Assembly: GCF_051045985.1 (NCBI RefSeq)
Contig: NZ_CP157350.1
Span: 930,001-994,000 of the forward strand
Direction of reading: 5' to 3'
Origin: Scardovia wiggsiae
Lineage (GTDB): Bacteria > Actinomycetota > Actinomycetes > Actinomycetales > Bifidobacteriaceae
Length of the DNA stretch: 64,000 nt
Shown: positions 1-9,254 of the stretch, one piece after another
How the letters are laid out: every line of letters starts with the position of its first letter
How positions within the stretch are numbered: the stretch's first letter is position 1
Notes under the pieces: generated by a model
What the model was told of the DNA's origin: nothing
Seen by the model: the letters and a program-made list of their open reading frames with translations, nothing else
Database searches by the model: none
Position numbers and translations under genes: made by a program

Positions 1-677
1 GCGGCGGGTTTGGATGCCGATACTCTGACCTCTATGCCATGGGGAAAACGACGGCTGACTTTTGCCCCGGAAACGCCCGGTATTTTTGCCGCCTGATCAT
101 TGATAGCCTTTGTATCCAGCAGAAAGAGCGATCTTCCTGACTGCTTTTGGGCGATCTTCCTAATCTCCTGAGGCTGCACCCATTCATTTGTGCCTGTAAC
201 TGTAATGGAACCAGGCTGCAACGCCAGTACCGGGGAAAACAGGAGCGCCGCAATAATCCCGGAAACTGCAGCTACAACAGCAATAACAATGGCAATATCC
301 CTGATGATTTTTTTCCTGCTGTTCTTCTCCCTTTCCTTATGCTTTCTCGTAAAATCGATAAGTTTGGGGCGTACAGATGCTTTCTGGCGGCCACTGCCGG
401 CAGCAGCAGCGAGCTCTTCAACTGTATTGCGGGTACGCATCTGGCGGGGGTCTATGAACTGCCCCTGCCCGCTTTTAACGGTATCGCCGGCAGTCTTTTT
501 ACCTGCGCCCCTGTGTACCGGGGATTTCCCATCCCCCCGCCGGCCCGTGATATTGCGGGGCATGCGCTGCTGTGAGGATCGGCTTATATTGCTTTGTGCT
601 GTACGTCCGCTGCCCTTCCTGCCGGCAGACGGACTTCCCCCTGTTTCGGGCTCATTTTTTTTAAAGGGTTCAAACAT
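1..677 (-). CDS. ftsQ: Cell division protein FtsQ (C-terminus outside window)
   Basis: Bitopic divisome protein that links the FtsL/FtsB complex to the septal peptidoglycan synthase. The frame is open from an ATG at 677 to the window edge, giving about 225 codons. It has a long basic, Gly/Ser/Arg-rich cytoplasmic tail of about 120 residues, one hydrophobic segment (about 125-147), then the start of a POTRA domain with the typical pattern LQPGSITVTGTNEW...GRSLFLLDT...PGVSGAKVSRRFPHGIEVRV. The start overlaps the murC stop by 8 nt, so the two are probably translationally coupled. Family identity rests on the POTRA pattern and the dcw position; the beta domain lies outside the window. Confidence 0.9.
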   Translation of the reverse strand, partial: MFEPFKKNEPETGGSPSAGRKGSGRTAQSNISRSSQQRMPRNITGRRGDGKSPVHRGAGKKTAGDTVKSGQGQFIDPRQMRTRNTVEELAAAAGSGRQKASVRPKLIDFTRKHKEREKNSRKKIIRDIAIVIAVVAAVSGIIAALLFSPVLALQPGSITVTGTNEWVQPQEIRKIAQKQSGRSLFLLDTKAINDQAAKIPGVSGAKVSRRFPHGIEVRVSASKPA

Positions 678-2298
678 GGCTGCCCTGCTTTCCGTTCTGG
701 GCACGGTGCCCGTTATGGCGCAGCTGCCCAAGTACAGTATTAGCAGCATCAGTAATGGAACCTGCCCCGACAGTAATGATGATATCTCCTGGCCTCGCCC
801 TGTCCGCGGCGAAGCGGCCTGCAGTATCCATATCCGGGATACTGTACGCATCGGTATGTGACCCTGCCCGGCCAATACGTGAAACAACAGTGTCGGGGGA
901 AATCCCCGGCCAGTCCTCCTGTTTCTCACGTGCCGGGAAAATATCCGTAACCACAACATCATCGGCAATGCTCAGGGCATCTGCAAACTGCTGCGCAAAA
1001 AAATGGGTACGGGAAAACAGATGGGGCTGGAATATCACATGGATCGCTGACTGCGGGAACCTGCGCCGCGCAGCATGGAGCAGAGCTTCTATTTCCGTCG
1101 GATGATGTGCATAATCATCAATAACCGTTACGCCATCTTCAGTACCGCGGATCTCAAACCGGCGTTTTGCGCCGTAAAACTCAAATGCGGCGCTGCATGC
1201 CTTCTGCGGATCCATGCCCATAAGTACGGCGCTGATAATAGCAGCAGCAGCATTGCGCGCATTATGGATACCCGGCACGCGCAGCTTAACATCAAACGTC
1301 TGTGTATCCCTTCCCCCATCTTTACCCCTGTACATCTCAGGGATCAGGCTGGAGGGGAATGTCAGAGAAAACCGTTCTGCCGCAGCAGAGAGGGCTTTGC
1401 TGCCGGTACGGTCATTCCTGCCACCTTCCTTTTCAGGAGTTTCATTTTCGTTGGTGATGAGGACGCGCAGGGCATAGGACCCTTTGAGGTCAATACCCTG
1501 CCGTGCCGTATACACAACACAGTGCCGGGATGCCTCTTCACCCATTGATGCCAGGACTGATAAAGCACCTTCATCATCACCGCACAGGACAACGTATTTC
1601 TGCGCATGGTGCGCATGCTCGGCGAATGCGGCCATAAAAGCATCTGCTGACCCATAATGGTCAAGATGGTCAGGTTCGACATTCGTGATCACTGCAATAT
1701 AGGGATGATATTTTTCAAAGCTTCCGTCCGACTCATCAGCCTCAGCTACAAACGCCTCGCCCGTACCGGCATGCCCGCCGTCAATGCTTCCCCGGGGTGT
1801 ACGGATCGAACCTCCCACAGCAAAACTGGGGTCTTTCAGATCCCCCTCGCCCTGCGCCGCCAGTATCTGTGCAAGCATTGCGCTGGTCGTTGTTTTCCCA
1901 TGTGCTCCCGCAACAGTAACAGCATACCGGTGTTTCTGCATAAGGAGGGCAAGGATATCGCTCCGATGCAGAAGCAGCGCCCCGCATTCCCGGGCAGCAA
2001 TGATTTCAGGGTTATCAGGCTTTATTGCGCTTGACCAGACTACTGTATCGGCATCATGTACATTCCCGGCTGACTGTCCGATATAAATACGGGCCCCGAG
2101 GGTTTTCAGGCGCTCTGTTTTAGTATTAGCCTCCCTGTCGGATCCTGACACATCCACACCGTTTTCCAGAAGCATCTCAGCAAGGACGCTCATGCCTGCG
2201 CCGCCGATACCAACAAAATGGGTTCTGCCGAGGTCTTCCACCGTAAACGCTGTGTAATCCACAGGCTGGCTTGCCGGATCTAAAATCATATATGCCAT
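670..2298 (-). CDS. murC: UDP-N-acetylmuramate--L-alanine ligase MurC
   Basis: ATP-dependent cytoplasmic ligase that adds the first amino acid, L-Ala, to UDP-MurNAc. The N-terminal dinucleotide-type loop GIGGAGM is at about residues 30-36, and the Mur-ligase ATP loop GAHGKTTT at 131-138. The central and C-terminal Mur ligase domains follow, with DDYAHHPTEIEA in the C-terminal domain. At 542 residues it is longer than the usual 460-500. The excess sits around residues 280-330 as a charged, low-complexity insertion. AGGAG lies only 2 nt before the ATG, although GAGG just upstream is better spaced; a second ATG is three codons downstream. It is separated from murG by about 96 nt and overlaps ftsQ. 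Confidence 0.96.
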   Translation of the reverse strand: MAYMILDPASQPVDYTAFTVEDLGRTHFVGIGGAGMSVLAEMLLENGVDVSGSDREANTKTERLKTLGARIYIGQSAGNVHDADTVVWSSAIKPDNPEIIAARECGALLLHRSDILALLMQKHRYAVTVAGAHGKTTTSAMLAQILAAQGEGDLKDPSFAVGGSIRTPRGSIDGGHAGTGEAFVAEADESDGSFEKYHPYIAVITNVEPDHLDHYGSADAFMAAFAEHAHHAQKYVVLCGDDEGALSVLASMGEEASRHCVVYTARQGIDLKGSYALRVLITNENETPEKEGGRNDRTGSKALSAAAERFSLTFPSSLIPEMYRGKDGGRDTQTFDVKLRVPGIHNARNAAAAIISAVLMGMDPQKACSAAFEFYGAKRRFEIRGTEDGVTVIDDYAHHPTEIEALLHAARRRFPQSAIHVIFQPHLFSRTHFFAQQFADALSIADDVVVTDIFPAREKQEDWPGISPDTVVSRIGRAGSHTDAYSIPDMDTAGRFAADRARPGDIIITVGAGSITDAANTVLGQLRHNGHRAQNGKQGSHV

Positions 2299-2394
2299 AG
2301 CTCCTCACATCCTGGATGTGCCTGATCTGTCTATTCCCTGCTGTCACCGCCCACACGGCTGATGCCTTTTACCAGTGTACCTGCAACATGGAAA

Positions 2395-3597
2395 TCAGCA
2401 CCGGGATACTTCCAATATGTGCTGCGCCATCACAGTTGCAGCATTGCGGACGCCGTAGCCCCATGATGCACGCGACATGCCGGCAAGACGGTCCCGGTCA
2501 GTGATAAGCCCAGGTATATGGGACTTTATCCATTCAGGATCAAGGTCTGCATCGTTGACGATATATCCGCCGCCGGCATCAGCCACCGGCTGGGCATTAA
2601 GCCTCTGCTCGCCGTTACCGACAGGAAGGGGGACATATACAGCAGGGACGCCCAGTGCAGACAGCTCGGCTACAGTCCCCGCCCCGGAGCGGCAGATTAC
2701 CAGGTCTGCCGCGCAGAATGCAATATCCATCCTCTCCCAGTATTCAGCGGCGTGGTAATCGCCCGAAGACGCAGTGCCGCCGCCGTCACTGCCTGGCCCG
2801 GTACTGCTGAAACTAAGCCCTGCCAGATGCTGCCTGCCGGCATGGATGCTTACACTGTGCGCAACCGCAGCAAGCTTTCCTTTCCCGGTAAGATGGATCA
2901 CCTGGGCACAGGCCAGAAGGCTTTCAGCGCTGTCCGAAACGGCAGTATTCAGGCTCACAGCGCCAAGGGACCCTCCGGTAACAAGGATAACCGGCTTATG
3001 CACATCCAGCCCAAGCTGCCGTTTTGCTTCCAGCCTCGTCCCCACCCGGTCCCTCTCAAGGCGTCCGGCAGCACGGGAAACAGATTCGCGCAAAGGAAGC
3101 CCTACACGCTGGATTATGGTTCCCCTGCCGCCTCTGAGGCCTGTATTGTCATATACGGTCCCGACGAAATCAGCCCACCGTGAACCCAGCTTATTCGCCA
3201 TGCCGGCGCGGGCATTCTGTTCATGGATGATAAGCGGGAGCTTCAGGTAATGGGCAGCTGAATATGCAGGGGCGGCAGCGTACCCGCCAACTCCAACAAC
3301 GATATCCGCACCATGCCGGGTAAGTATTTCCCGGACCCTGCGTTTCTCTGACAGCCATCGCACGGGAAATTTCAAAGCTGCGCTATCCGGCCTGCGGGGG
3401 AACGGGACCTTCTGTATAGTTTCCAGCTCAAAACCGGCCTCGGGCACTAGCCTGGATTCCAAACCTGCAGATGTTCCTATAACGCACACCTTCACAGACG
3501 GATCAAGCTTTTTCAGTTCTGAAGCCATGCTCAGAAGAGGGTTTACGTGCCCTGCGGTACCGCCGCCGGCGAAAACTACGCTTAAAGGTTTTGTCAT
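2395..3597 (-). CDS. murG: UDP-GlcNAc:lipid I GlcNAc transferase MurG
   Basis: Membrane-associated GT28 enzyme that converts lipid I to lipid II by adding GlcNAc. The N-terminal glycine loop GGGTAGH is at residues 11-17, and the C-terminal donor-binding region has CRSGAGTVAEL and VPLPVGNGEQRLNA. The 400-residue length exceeds the common 355-380. The extra sequence is a Ser/Gly-rich stretch (SSTGPGSDGGGTASSGDY) between the Rossmann domains, one of several such insertions in this window. The ribosome binding site is weak. It sits between ftsW and murC in the usual dcw order. Confidence 0.96.
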   Translation of the reverse strand: MTKPLSVVFAGGGTAGHVNPLLSMASELKKLDPSVKVCVIGTSAGLESRLVPEAGFELETIQKVPFPRRPDSAALKFPVRWLSEKRRVREILTRHGADIVVGVGGYAAAPAYSAAHYLKLPLIIHEQNARAGMANKLGSRWADFVGTVYDNTGLRGGRGTIIQRVGLPLRESVSRAAGRLERDRVGTRLEAKRQLGLDVHKPVILVTGGSLGAVSLNTAVSDSAESLLACAQVIHLTGKGKLAAVAHSVSIHAGRQHLAGLSFSSTGPGSDGGGTASSGDYHAAEYWERMDIAFCAADLVICRSGAGTVAELSALGVPAVYVPLPVGNGEQRLNAQPVADAGGGYIVNDADLDPEWIKSHIPGLITDRDRLAGMSRASWGYGVRNAATVMAQHILEVSRC

Positions 3598-3667
3598 ATT
3601 CCGAGCATACCGCGCGCCCTGTAAACCTTATTCCCTGACGCTCCACCCAAACGGGCTCTGACCTGTT

Positions 3668-5017
3668 TTATACCCGCTTTGTTTTCTTCCTGCGTTTTTT
3701 ATCACGGCCAAGCGATGCCCTTATTTCTTCCTGCCTGCGCGACAGGCCTATAACAATACCCATTGCCATCAGAGTAATGATCAGGGCGCTTCCCCCGGCA
3801 GAAATAAACGGCAGTGGGAGGCCTATAACCGGAAGTACCGAAGTAACGACCCCGATATTAACGAATGCCTGAAAAATGATCCATCCGGTGACGCATAGGA
3901 TCACAGTCTGGGAATACGTATCATTGCTCCGGAGTGCAATATTAACCATGCACCATGCAAGTATGAGGAACAGGAGTATCACGAATACTGCACCGATGTA
4001 GCCCAGTTCTTCCCCAATGATGGCAAAAATAAAATCATTCTTCGCTTCCGGAAGGTAATTCCATTTTTCGCGTGAAGCCCCGAGCCCCAGGCCGGTCAGC
4101 CCTCCTGAGGACAGCGCATACTTTCCGTGGACGATCTGATAGCAGCCATCCTGCGAGGGGCCGCCCGGACATCCGCTGTAAACGGCCAGAAGCCGTTTGC
4201 GCCTGTTTTCATTGCCCAGCACAAAGAAATAGGAAACAGCCCCTCCGGCAATAATGAGCCCTCCAAAGAACAGCCCGAGGGGGAAACCGCCAACGTACAG
4301 GGCTACCAATGCTATGACGGCAATAATAAGCCCTGTCCCCAGGTCTTTCCCGGCGAAAACAAGGATGAAGGAAATAAGGAATGTCACCAGTGCAGGCCAG
4401 TATGCCAAAGCCCTCTGCACCAGAGTAGTCTTACCTTCAGCACGCCTGGAAGCTGAGGCGACAGTCAAAGGCATCCACAGGCATAATGCCAGCTTCATGA
4501 TTTCTGCCGGCTGGAACTGTGTGCCTGCGATAACAAGCCATCCGGTATTGCCGTTAACTGTTTTTCCCAGAGAGGTAAGGGTGAGGGCCTGCAGTACCCA
4601 CGATCCCAGGAGTATGAACAGGCTGGTATACCGGATAAGGTTAGATACCGCATCAGAGAAATGGACAAGACCGACCCCTGCCAGAAGGCCTATCACAGCG
4701 AACAGCAGCTGGCGCGAAGCATCGCGCCATGAACTGAATCCGGCTGATACCAGGTTGACGCTTGAGCTTGAGAACACCATGATAATGCCCAGTACTGTCA
4801 GCGCGCCGGCAACTAAGATCATGCCGTTGTAGCAGAATACCGGGTTAAAAATACTGCGCCATCCGCTGTAATCCGCATTTTTCCTGCCAGGCCTGCCCGC
4901 ACGCCCCTCAGCGGGACCGCCTTCGATATATGAGCCCTGTGTTACCAATTCGACTGCTTTATCAAGCCCTCTGAGCTGAGGGTCAGACTTGAGTTTTTTA
5001 CTGTACCGTGCCATCAT
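3668..5017 (-). CDS. ftsW: Septal peptidoglycan polymerase FtsW (SEDS)
   Basis: Polytopic SEDS-family glycosyltransferase that polymerises lipid II at the septum together with the class B PBP FtsI. About ten hydrophobic segments are visible, with family signatures GNTGWLVIAGTQFQPAEIMKLAL and LPFISAGGSALI, and a basic C-terminal tail (KKRRKKTKR). The frame is open to 5068 inside murD, but an AGGAGG box at 5022-5027 precedes tandem ATGs at 5017 and 5015-5012. The first ATG overlaps the murD TGA (ATGA), giving about 449 residues. Translation is therefore probably coupled to murD. Confidence 0.95.
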   Translation of the reverse strand: MMARYSKKLKSDPQLRGLDKAVELVTQGSYIEGGPAEGRAGRPGRKNADYSGWRSIFNPVFCYNGMILVAGALTVLGIIMVFSSSSVNLVSAGFSSWRDASRQLLFAVIGLLAGVGLVHFSDAVSNLIRYTSLFILLGSWVLQALTLTSLGKTVNGNTGWLVIAGTQFQPAEIMKLALCLWMPLTVASASRRAEGKTTLVQRALAYWPALVTFLISFILVFAGKDLGTGLIIAVIALVALYVGGFPLGLFFGGLIIAGGAVSYFFVLGNENRRKRLLAVYSGCPGGPSQDGCYQIVHGKYALSSGGLTGLGLGASREKWNYLPEAKNDFIFAIIGEELGYIGAVFVILLFLILAWCMVNIALRSNDTYSQTVILCVTGWIIFQAFVNIGVVTSVLPVIGLPLPFISAGGSALIITLMAMGIVIGLSRRQEEIRASLGRDKKRRKKTKRV

Positions 5018-6498
5018 TCCGCCTCCTGTCCCGTATCCTGTTTTGCCTTTACCCATTCTTTCGCACACACAGCAAACTTGTCCCCGCGGTCAGCATACGA
5101 CGCGAACTGGTCCATTGACGCGCAGGCCGGCGCAAGCAGCACGGCATCCCCCGGCTGTGCATACCGTCCGGCAGCATCAACAGCCCTTTTCATGACCGTT
5201 GTATTGTCGGACGGGTCAATAAGCGTATACGGGATATCGGGGGCGTATTTCTTCAGGGCTTCAAGGATATATGCCTGGTCTTTGCCGATAACGACAACCG
5301 ATGTCATAACATGGCTCTGGCTGCGGACCAGATCATCAAAATGGGCGCCCTTTGTAAGGCCCCCTGCGATCCAGACCACAGACCTGTCCGGGAAGCTGCT
5401 TAGCGATGCTGCCGCAGCATGGGCATTAGTCGCCTTGGAATCATCAATAAAGCGGATCGCAGGCTGCCCCGGTCCAGGTATATATGAAGCAACTTTGACA
5501 ATGCGATGCCCTCCGGGAGCAAAACCGGCAAGCGCATGGGCGGCGTCCTGCAGATCAGCCCCCATGCCTGCTGCCAGGCAGAAAGCACATAGTGCATCAG
5601 CAAGAAGATGGGGATAGACTGTGCCATCGGGTTCACACAGATGCGGGAAATCAGTGAGCGGCGCTATCCTTGCAGGCACCGGCCCTGACGGATGGCGGCG
5701 ATCCGTTATCCATCCTTCTTCAACACCGATCTGTCCTTCAGCAGGGGGCTTGAGCGTAAAACCGATACGTTCGCAGCCCTCACGCAGGACCGTACTGTGC
5801 GCTATATGGGTGACACGCGCATCATCCGCGTTATAGACAAGCGCATCTGTGACATTACTGTATATCCTGGCCTTATCCGCAACATACCTGTCAAAACCGC
5901 CGTGCCAGTCAAGATGGTCCTGCGCGAGATTCGTTATCGCAGCCGCGGCCAGCCGGATGCTGTACGTGTAATGGAGCTGGAATGAGCTCAGCTCCACAAC
6001 AAGCATACGGTTATCTTTATCAACAGCGGCCTGCGATACAGGCGTACCGATATTGCCGACAGCGGGGGCGGAAAAACCATTGGCACGCATGATTTCGGAT
6101 GTCATCTCCGTAGTTGATGTTTTCCCGTTTGTCCCGGTGATCCCTATCCACTGCGCCCGGGAACCTGTCCCGCTGCTATCTGAACTGATCTGCCATGCAA
6201 ACTCGACTTCAGAAATAACAGGGATATTATTCCGGGCAGCGCACATCAGGAAATCGCTGTACGGCGAGAACCCAGGAGATGTCACTATGCAGCCTACAGT
6301 ATCCCACTTGAAGCTGCTGCTGAGGGCATCTGCGAATGTATATGCCGCCGGCTTCCTGTCGTCTACAGTTATGTGAGGTATCCTGCGGCCGGTAAGGATG
6401 GAATCAACGCTGGAACCGCCTACACCAAGACCGGCAACCATTATAGCAAGGCCTTTGTTTATGCATTCAGCAACAGTATGCAGTTCCTCAGTCATCAT
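5014..6498 (-). CDS. murD: UDP-MurNAc-L-Ala--D-glutamate ligase MurD
   Basis: Cytoplasmic ATP-dependent ligase that adds D-Glu to UDP-MurNAc-L-Ala. The N-terminal nucleotide-binding loop GLGVGGSS is at about residues 23-30 and the ATP loop GTNGKTST at 122-129. LAQDHLDWHG in the central domain and DDSKATNAHAAAASL in the C-terminal domain are characteristic of MurD. The length of 494 is slightly above typical. An AAGAAGGA box immediately precedes two adjacent ATGs, so the second (6495) may be the real start. It lies 39 nt after mraY and its stop overlaps the ftsW start. Confidence 0.96.
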   Translation of the reverse strand: MMTEELHTVAECINKGLAIMVAGLGVGGSSVDSILTGRRIPHITVDDRKPAAYTFADALSSSFKWDTVGCIVTSPGFSPYSDFLMCAARNNIPVISEVEFAWQISSDSSGTGSRAQWIGITGTNGKTSTTEMTSEIMRANGFSAPAVGNIGTPVSQAAVDKDNRMLVVELSSFQLHYTYSIRLAAAAITNLAQDHLDWHGGFDRYVADKARIYSNVTDALVYNADDARVTHIAHSTVLREGCERIGFTLKPPAEGQIGVEEGWITDRRHPSGPVPARIAPLTDFPHLCEPDGTVYPHLLADALCAFCLAAGMGADLQDAAHALAGFAPGGHRIVKVASYIPGPGQPAIRFIDDSKATNAHAAAASLSSFPDRSVVWIAGGLTKGAHFDDLVRSQSHVMTSVVVIGKDQAYILEALKKYAPDIPYTLIDPSDNTTVMKRAVDAAGRYAQPGDAVLLAPACASMDQFASYADRGDKFAVCAKEWVKAKQDTGQEAE

Positions 6499-6537
6499 TC
6501 CTTCTTAGTTTCCGTATATTATCTGTCCCGCTGCGGC

Positions 6538-7668
6538 CTATAGAAGGCCCGATTTCAAAACCCAGTCGCCGTAGAAGAGGATGACCCCTATCAATACAAA
6601 TATCATTTCAGCCATCCAGAACCTTACGACTACTTTAGTTTCTGTCCAGCCTTCCAGCTCAAAATGATGATGTATCGGCGCCATTTTGAATACCCGCTTA
6701 TGCGTCGCTTTAAAGAAACTGACCTGTATAATGTCTGACAGGGTCTCCACAACGAAAAGCCCGCCAATAATAACCGCCAGGACCTCTGTATGGGTAGCGA
6801 CGGATAAAGCGGCGAAAAGCCCGCCGAGTGCAAGGGATCCGGTATCGCCCATAAATATTTCTGCGGGATTCGTGTTATACCATAGAAAGCCAAAACATGC
6901 GGCAATGGCGCATATCGCAATAATGGCGAGGTCCTGGGGGTCGGCAACTGTATACGCCATCCCGCCCGGGTGGAAAGCAAGGCGCCCGAAACCATTAAGA
7001 TGCATCCCGCTGTGGTGGTAGCTCTGCCAGAATGCAACCATGGCATACCCGAGGAATGCGATCATTGAACTTCCTGCACACAGGCCATCCAAACCGTCCG
7101 TCAGGTTAAAAGCATTGGTCCACGCAGTCATCAGGAAATTTACCCAGATCACAAAAAGCACTATGGCGGCAACAGTACCCAGCTTATTAAAATCAATGAT
7201 CATATTCTCATTGAATGTGATACCCGGATGTGCGGCAGGGCCTGTTTCAGGCGATGTTGCAACAAGGGAAAGGACTGCATATAACGTGGCAAAAATGGAC
7301 TGGCCTATAAACTTCGCATGGACGCTCAGCCCTTCATTCTGCTTTTTTGACACCTTGGCAAAGTCATCAATAAACCCGAGGAAGCCCATAGACAGCATTG
7401 CAAACAGCACAAGCAAGGCAGGTACAGAGAACCTGGTCCCGAAAGCTGCGAACCTGTATAATGCCGATGCCAGCCAGCCCAGGACTACAGACAGGATGAT
7501 CACAATGCCGCCCATTGTGGGTGTACCGCGTTTGACCTGATGGCTCTTAGGGCCGTCCTGCCGTATATACTGGCCGTAATGCATCTTTTCAACGACCCGG
7601 ATAAGGATCGGGGTACCGGCGAAAATAACAATAAGAGAGACGACCAGGCCTATTATAAGGGCGATCAT
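6538..7668 (-). CDS. mraY: Phospho-MurNAc-pentapeptide transferase MraY
   Basis: Integral membrane enzyme that transfers phospho-MurNAc-pentapeptide to undecaprenyl phosphate to form lipid I. It has about ten hydrophobic segments. Catalytic signatures visible are NLTDGLDGL, FMGDTGSLALGG and the C-terminal PIHHHFELEGW, and the substrate-recognition stretch KRGTPTMGGI lies near the N-terminus. The 376-residue length is normal for the family. The start ATG shares one base with the murF stop (TAATG), indicating coupled translation. Confidence 0.97.
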   Translation of the reverse strand: MIALIIGLVVSLIVIFAGTPILIRVVEKMHYGQYIRQDGPKSHQVKRGTPTMGGIVIILSVVLGWLASALYRFAAFGTRFSVPALLVLFAMLSMGFLGFIDDFAKVSKKQNEGLSVHAKFIGQSIFATLYAVLSLVATSPETGPAAHPGITFNENMIIDFNKLGTVAAIVLFVIWVNFLMTAWTNAFNLTDGLDGLCAGSSMIAFLGYAMVAFWQSYHHSGMHLNGFGRLAFHPGGMAYTVADPQDLAIIAICAIAACFGFLWYNTNPAEIFMGDTGSLALGGLFAALSVATHTEVLAVIIGGLFVVETLSDIIQVSFFKATHKRVFKMAPIHHHFELEGWTETKVVVRFWMAEMIFVLIGVILFYGDWVLKSGLL

Positions 7669-9254
7669 TATTTATTCCTCCCCTGTGCAGTCCACATATC
7701 TGCAAGCCCCTGCAGACCTGATGCGTGGGATCCTTTGAGCAGGACAACAGTGTGCGGATGGCTGGCAGCAAGCGATGAGACCAGCTGCGCAGCATCAGCC
7801 GCAGACTCGGCCCAGTAGACCGGTGCGGAAACCTGGCCTTCCTTTCCATGGTATCCCTGCGCTGCACCGTCAGCCAGGTAATGGGCTAAAGCGTCAAGAG
7901 CCGGATCCCTCTCATTCCCCACAGCAACAATAGCATCAGCGTGTTCTGCCGCGTACCGGCCAATGTCCTTATGCAGCCCTTCTTCACCTGGACCGAGTTC
8001 GAGCATCGGCCCTAAAACAGCCACGCGATAAGGCTGGGCAGCGGCATCCGCATCCCTGTTCCATTGCGCAAGGCCGTTAAGCCCCGCTTCCATAGAATCA
8101 GGGTTGGCATTGAACGAATCATCGATCAGGGTAAACTGCGTATTCCGGCTGCCGGAGATATCCGGGCTGCCGGCATTTATCTCGCTGATGCTCATGCGAT
8201 GCGGGCTTCTCAGGACCTGCCCCCCAAGTATCCGGGCAATCTCCTGCACCGGGATACCAACACGGTATGCGACGCAGGAAGCTGCTAAAGCATTATAAAT
8301 ATTATGTTCTCCGGGTATCCCGAGCCGGACGGTGTAAGGCCTGCTGTCGGGCAGGTGAAGGTCAAAAACAGGATAGTCATAATGGCCTACAGAAATATTG
8401 TCAGCATAAACAGCGACAGCCTTTTTACCGCCGGACCCGCTGCTGCAGGCATCTGGGAAACTGTGATCCCTGTCTTTGATACCGAACCAGATGATAGTGC
8501 CGGATGCTGCAGAGCCGGCCATAAGCCGTATATTATCATCATCTGCATTGAGGATGGCAGTCCCATCTGCTGAAAGCGCCTGGACAAGTTCGCTTTTAGC
8601 TTTCCGTATATTGTCTACAGAACCAAACCCGCCAAGATGGGCCACCCCGACTTTAAGCTCAACCGCAATATCGGGAGGAACTATATGCGTCAGATAGGCT
8701 ATCTCCCCCAACGCTGAAGCCCCCATCTCAGCTATAAGGAACCGTGTATCCCTATCAACTTCAAGAGCTGTGTACGGCAACCCGATCTCATTATTGAACG
8801 ACCCTTGGGGAGCTACCGTCGGCCCGGCTGAGGAAAGCAGAGAGTATGCAATATCCTTTGTCGTCGTTTTCCCTACCGAACCTGTAATGCCTATAACAGT
8901 AAAAGGGGTACCACCCTGTACGGCCAGTTCCCTGCGCCTGGCAATATTGTACCTGGCAAGGCTTCCCAATGCTTTGACAGTATTGCTGACAACGATCTGC
9001 GGGATATCTGCATTTTCTACTGCATGCTCGACTACGGCAGCCACTGCCCCGTCCGCACCGATCTGACGGACAAAATCATGGCCGTCACTGCGCTCCCCCC
9101 TGATTGCGATAAAAAGCGAACCGGGCCGGACCTTCCTTGAATCCATAACGACTTTGGAAACATTATGCGCATGGCCATTATGCCCTGCTGTATCCGGGTA
9201 GATGATCCGCCCGCAGACTTCCCGGGCACACTGCTCAATAGAAGTTACGATCAT
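7668..9254 (-). CDS. murF: UDP-MurNAc-tripeptide--D-Ala-D-Ala ligase MurF
   Basis: Cytoplasmic ligase that adds the D-Ala-D-Ala dipeptide and completes the UDP-MurNAc-pentapeptide. The N-terminal DSRKVRPGSLFIA motif (about 38-50) binds the UDP-sugar, GSVGKTTTKD (125-134) is the ATP loop, and DDSFNANPDSM marks the C-terminal domain. The length of 528 is longer than the typical 450-490. The extra sequence is spread over small insertions such as ACSSGSGGKK. The start overlaps the stop of the upstream murE-like gene (ATGA). Confidence 0.96.
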   Translation of the reverse strand: MIVTSIEQCAREVCGRIIYPDTAGHNGHAHNVSKVVMDSRKVRPGSLFIAIRGERSDGHDFVRQIGADGAVAAVVEHAVENADIPQIVVSNTVKALGSLARYNIARRRELAVQGGTPFTVIGITGSVGKTTTKDIAYSLLSSAGPTVAPQGSFNNEIGLPYTALEVDRDTRFLIAEMGASALGEIAYLTHIVPPDIAVELKVGVAHLGGFGSVDNIRKAKSELVQALSADGTAILNADDDNIRLMAGSAASGTIIWFGIKDRDHSFPDACSSGSGGKKAVAVYADNISVGHYDYPVFDLHLPDSRPYTVRLGIPGEHNIYNALAASCVAYRVGIPVQEIARILGGQVLRSPHRMSISEINAGSPDISGSRNTQFTLIDDSFNANPDSMEAGLNGLAQWNRDADAAAQPYRVAVLGPMLELGPGEEGLHKDIGRYAAEHADAIVAVGNERDPALDALAHYLADGAAQGYHGKEGQVSAPVYWAESAADAAQLVSSLAASHPHTVVLLKGSHASGLQGLADMWTAQGRNK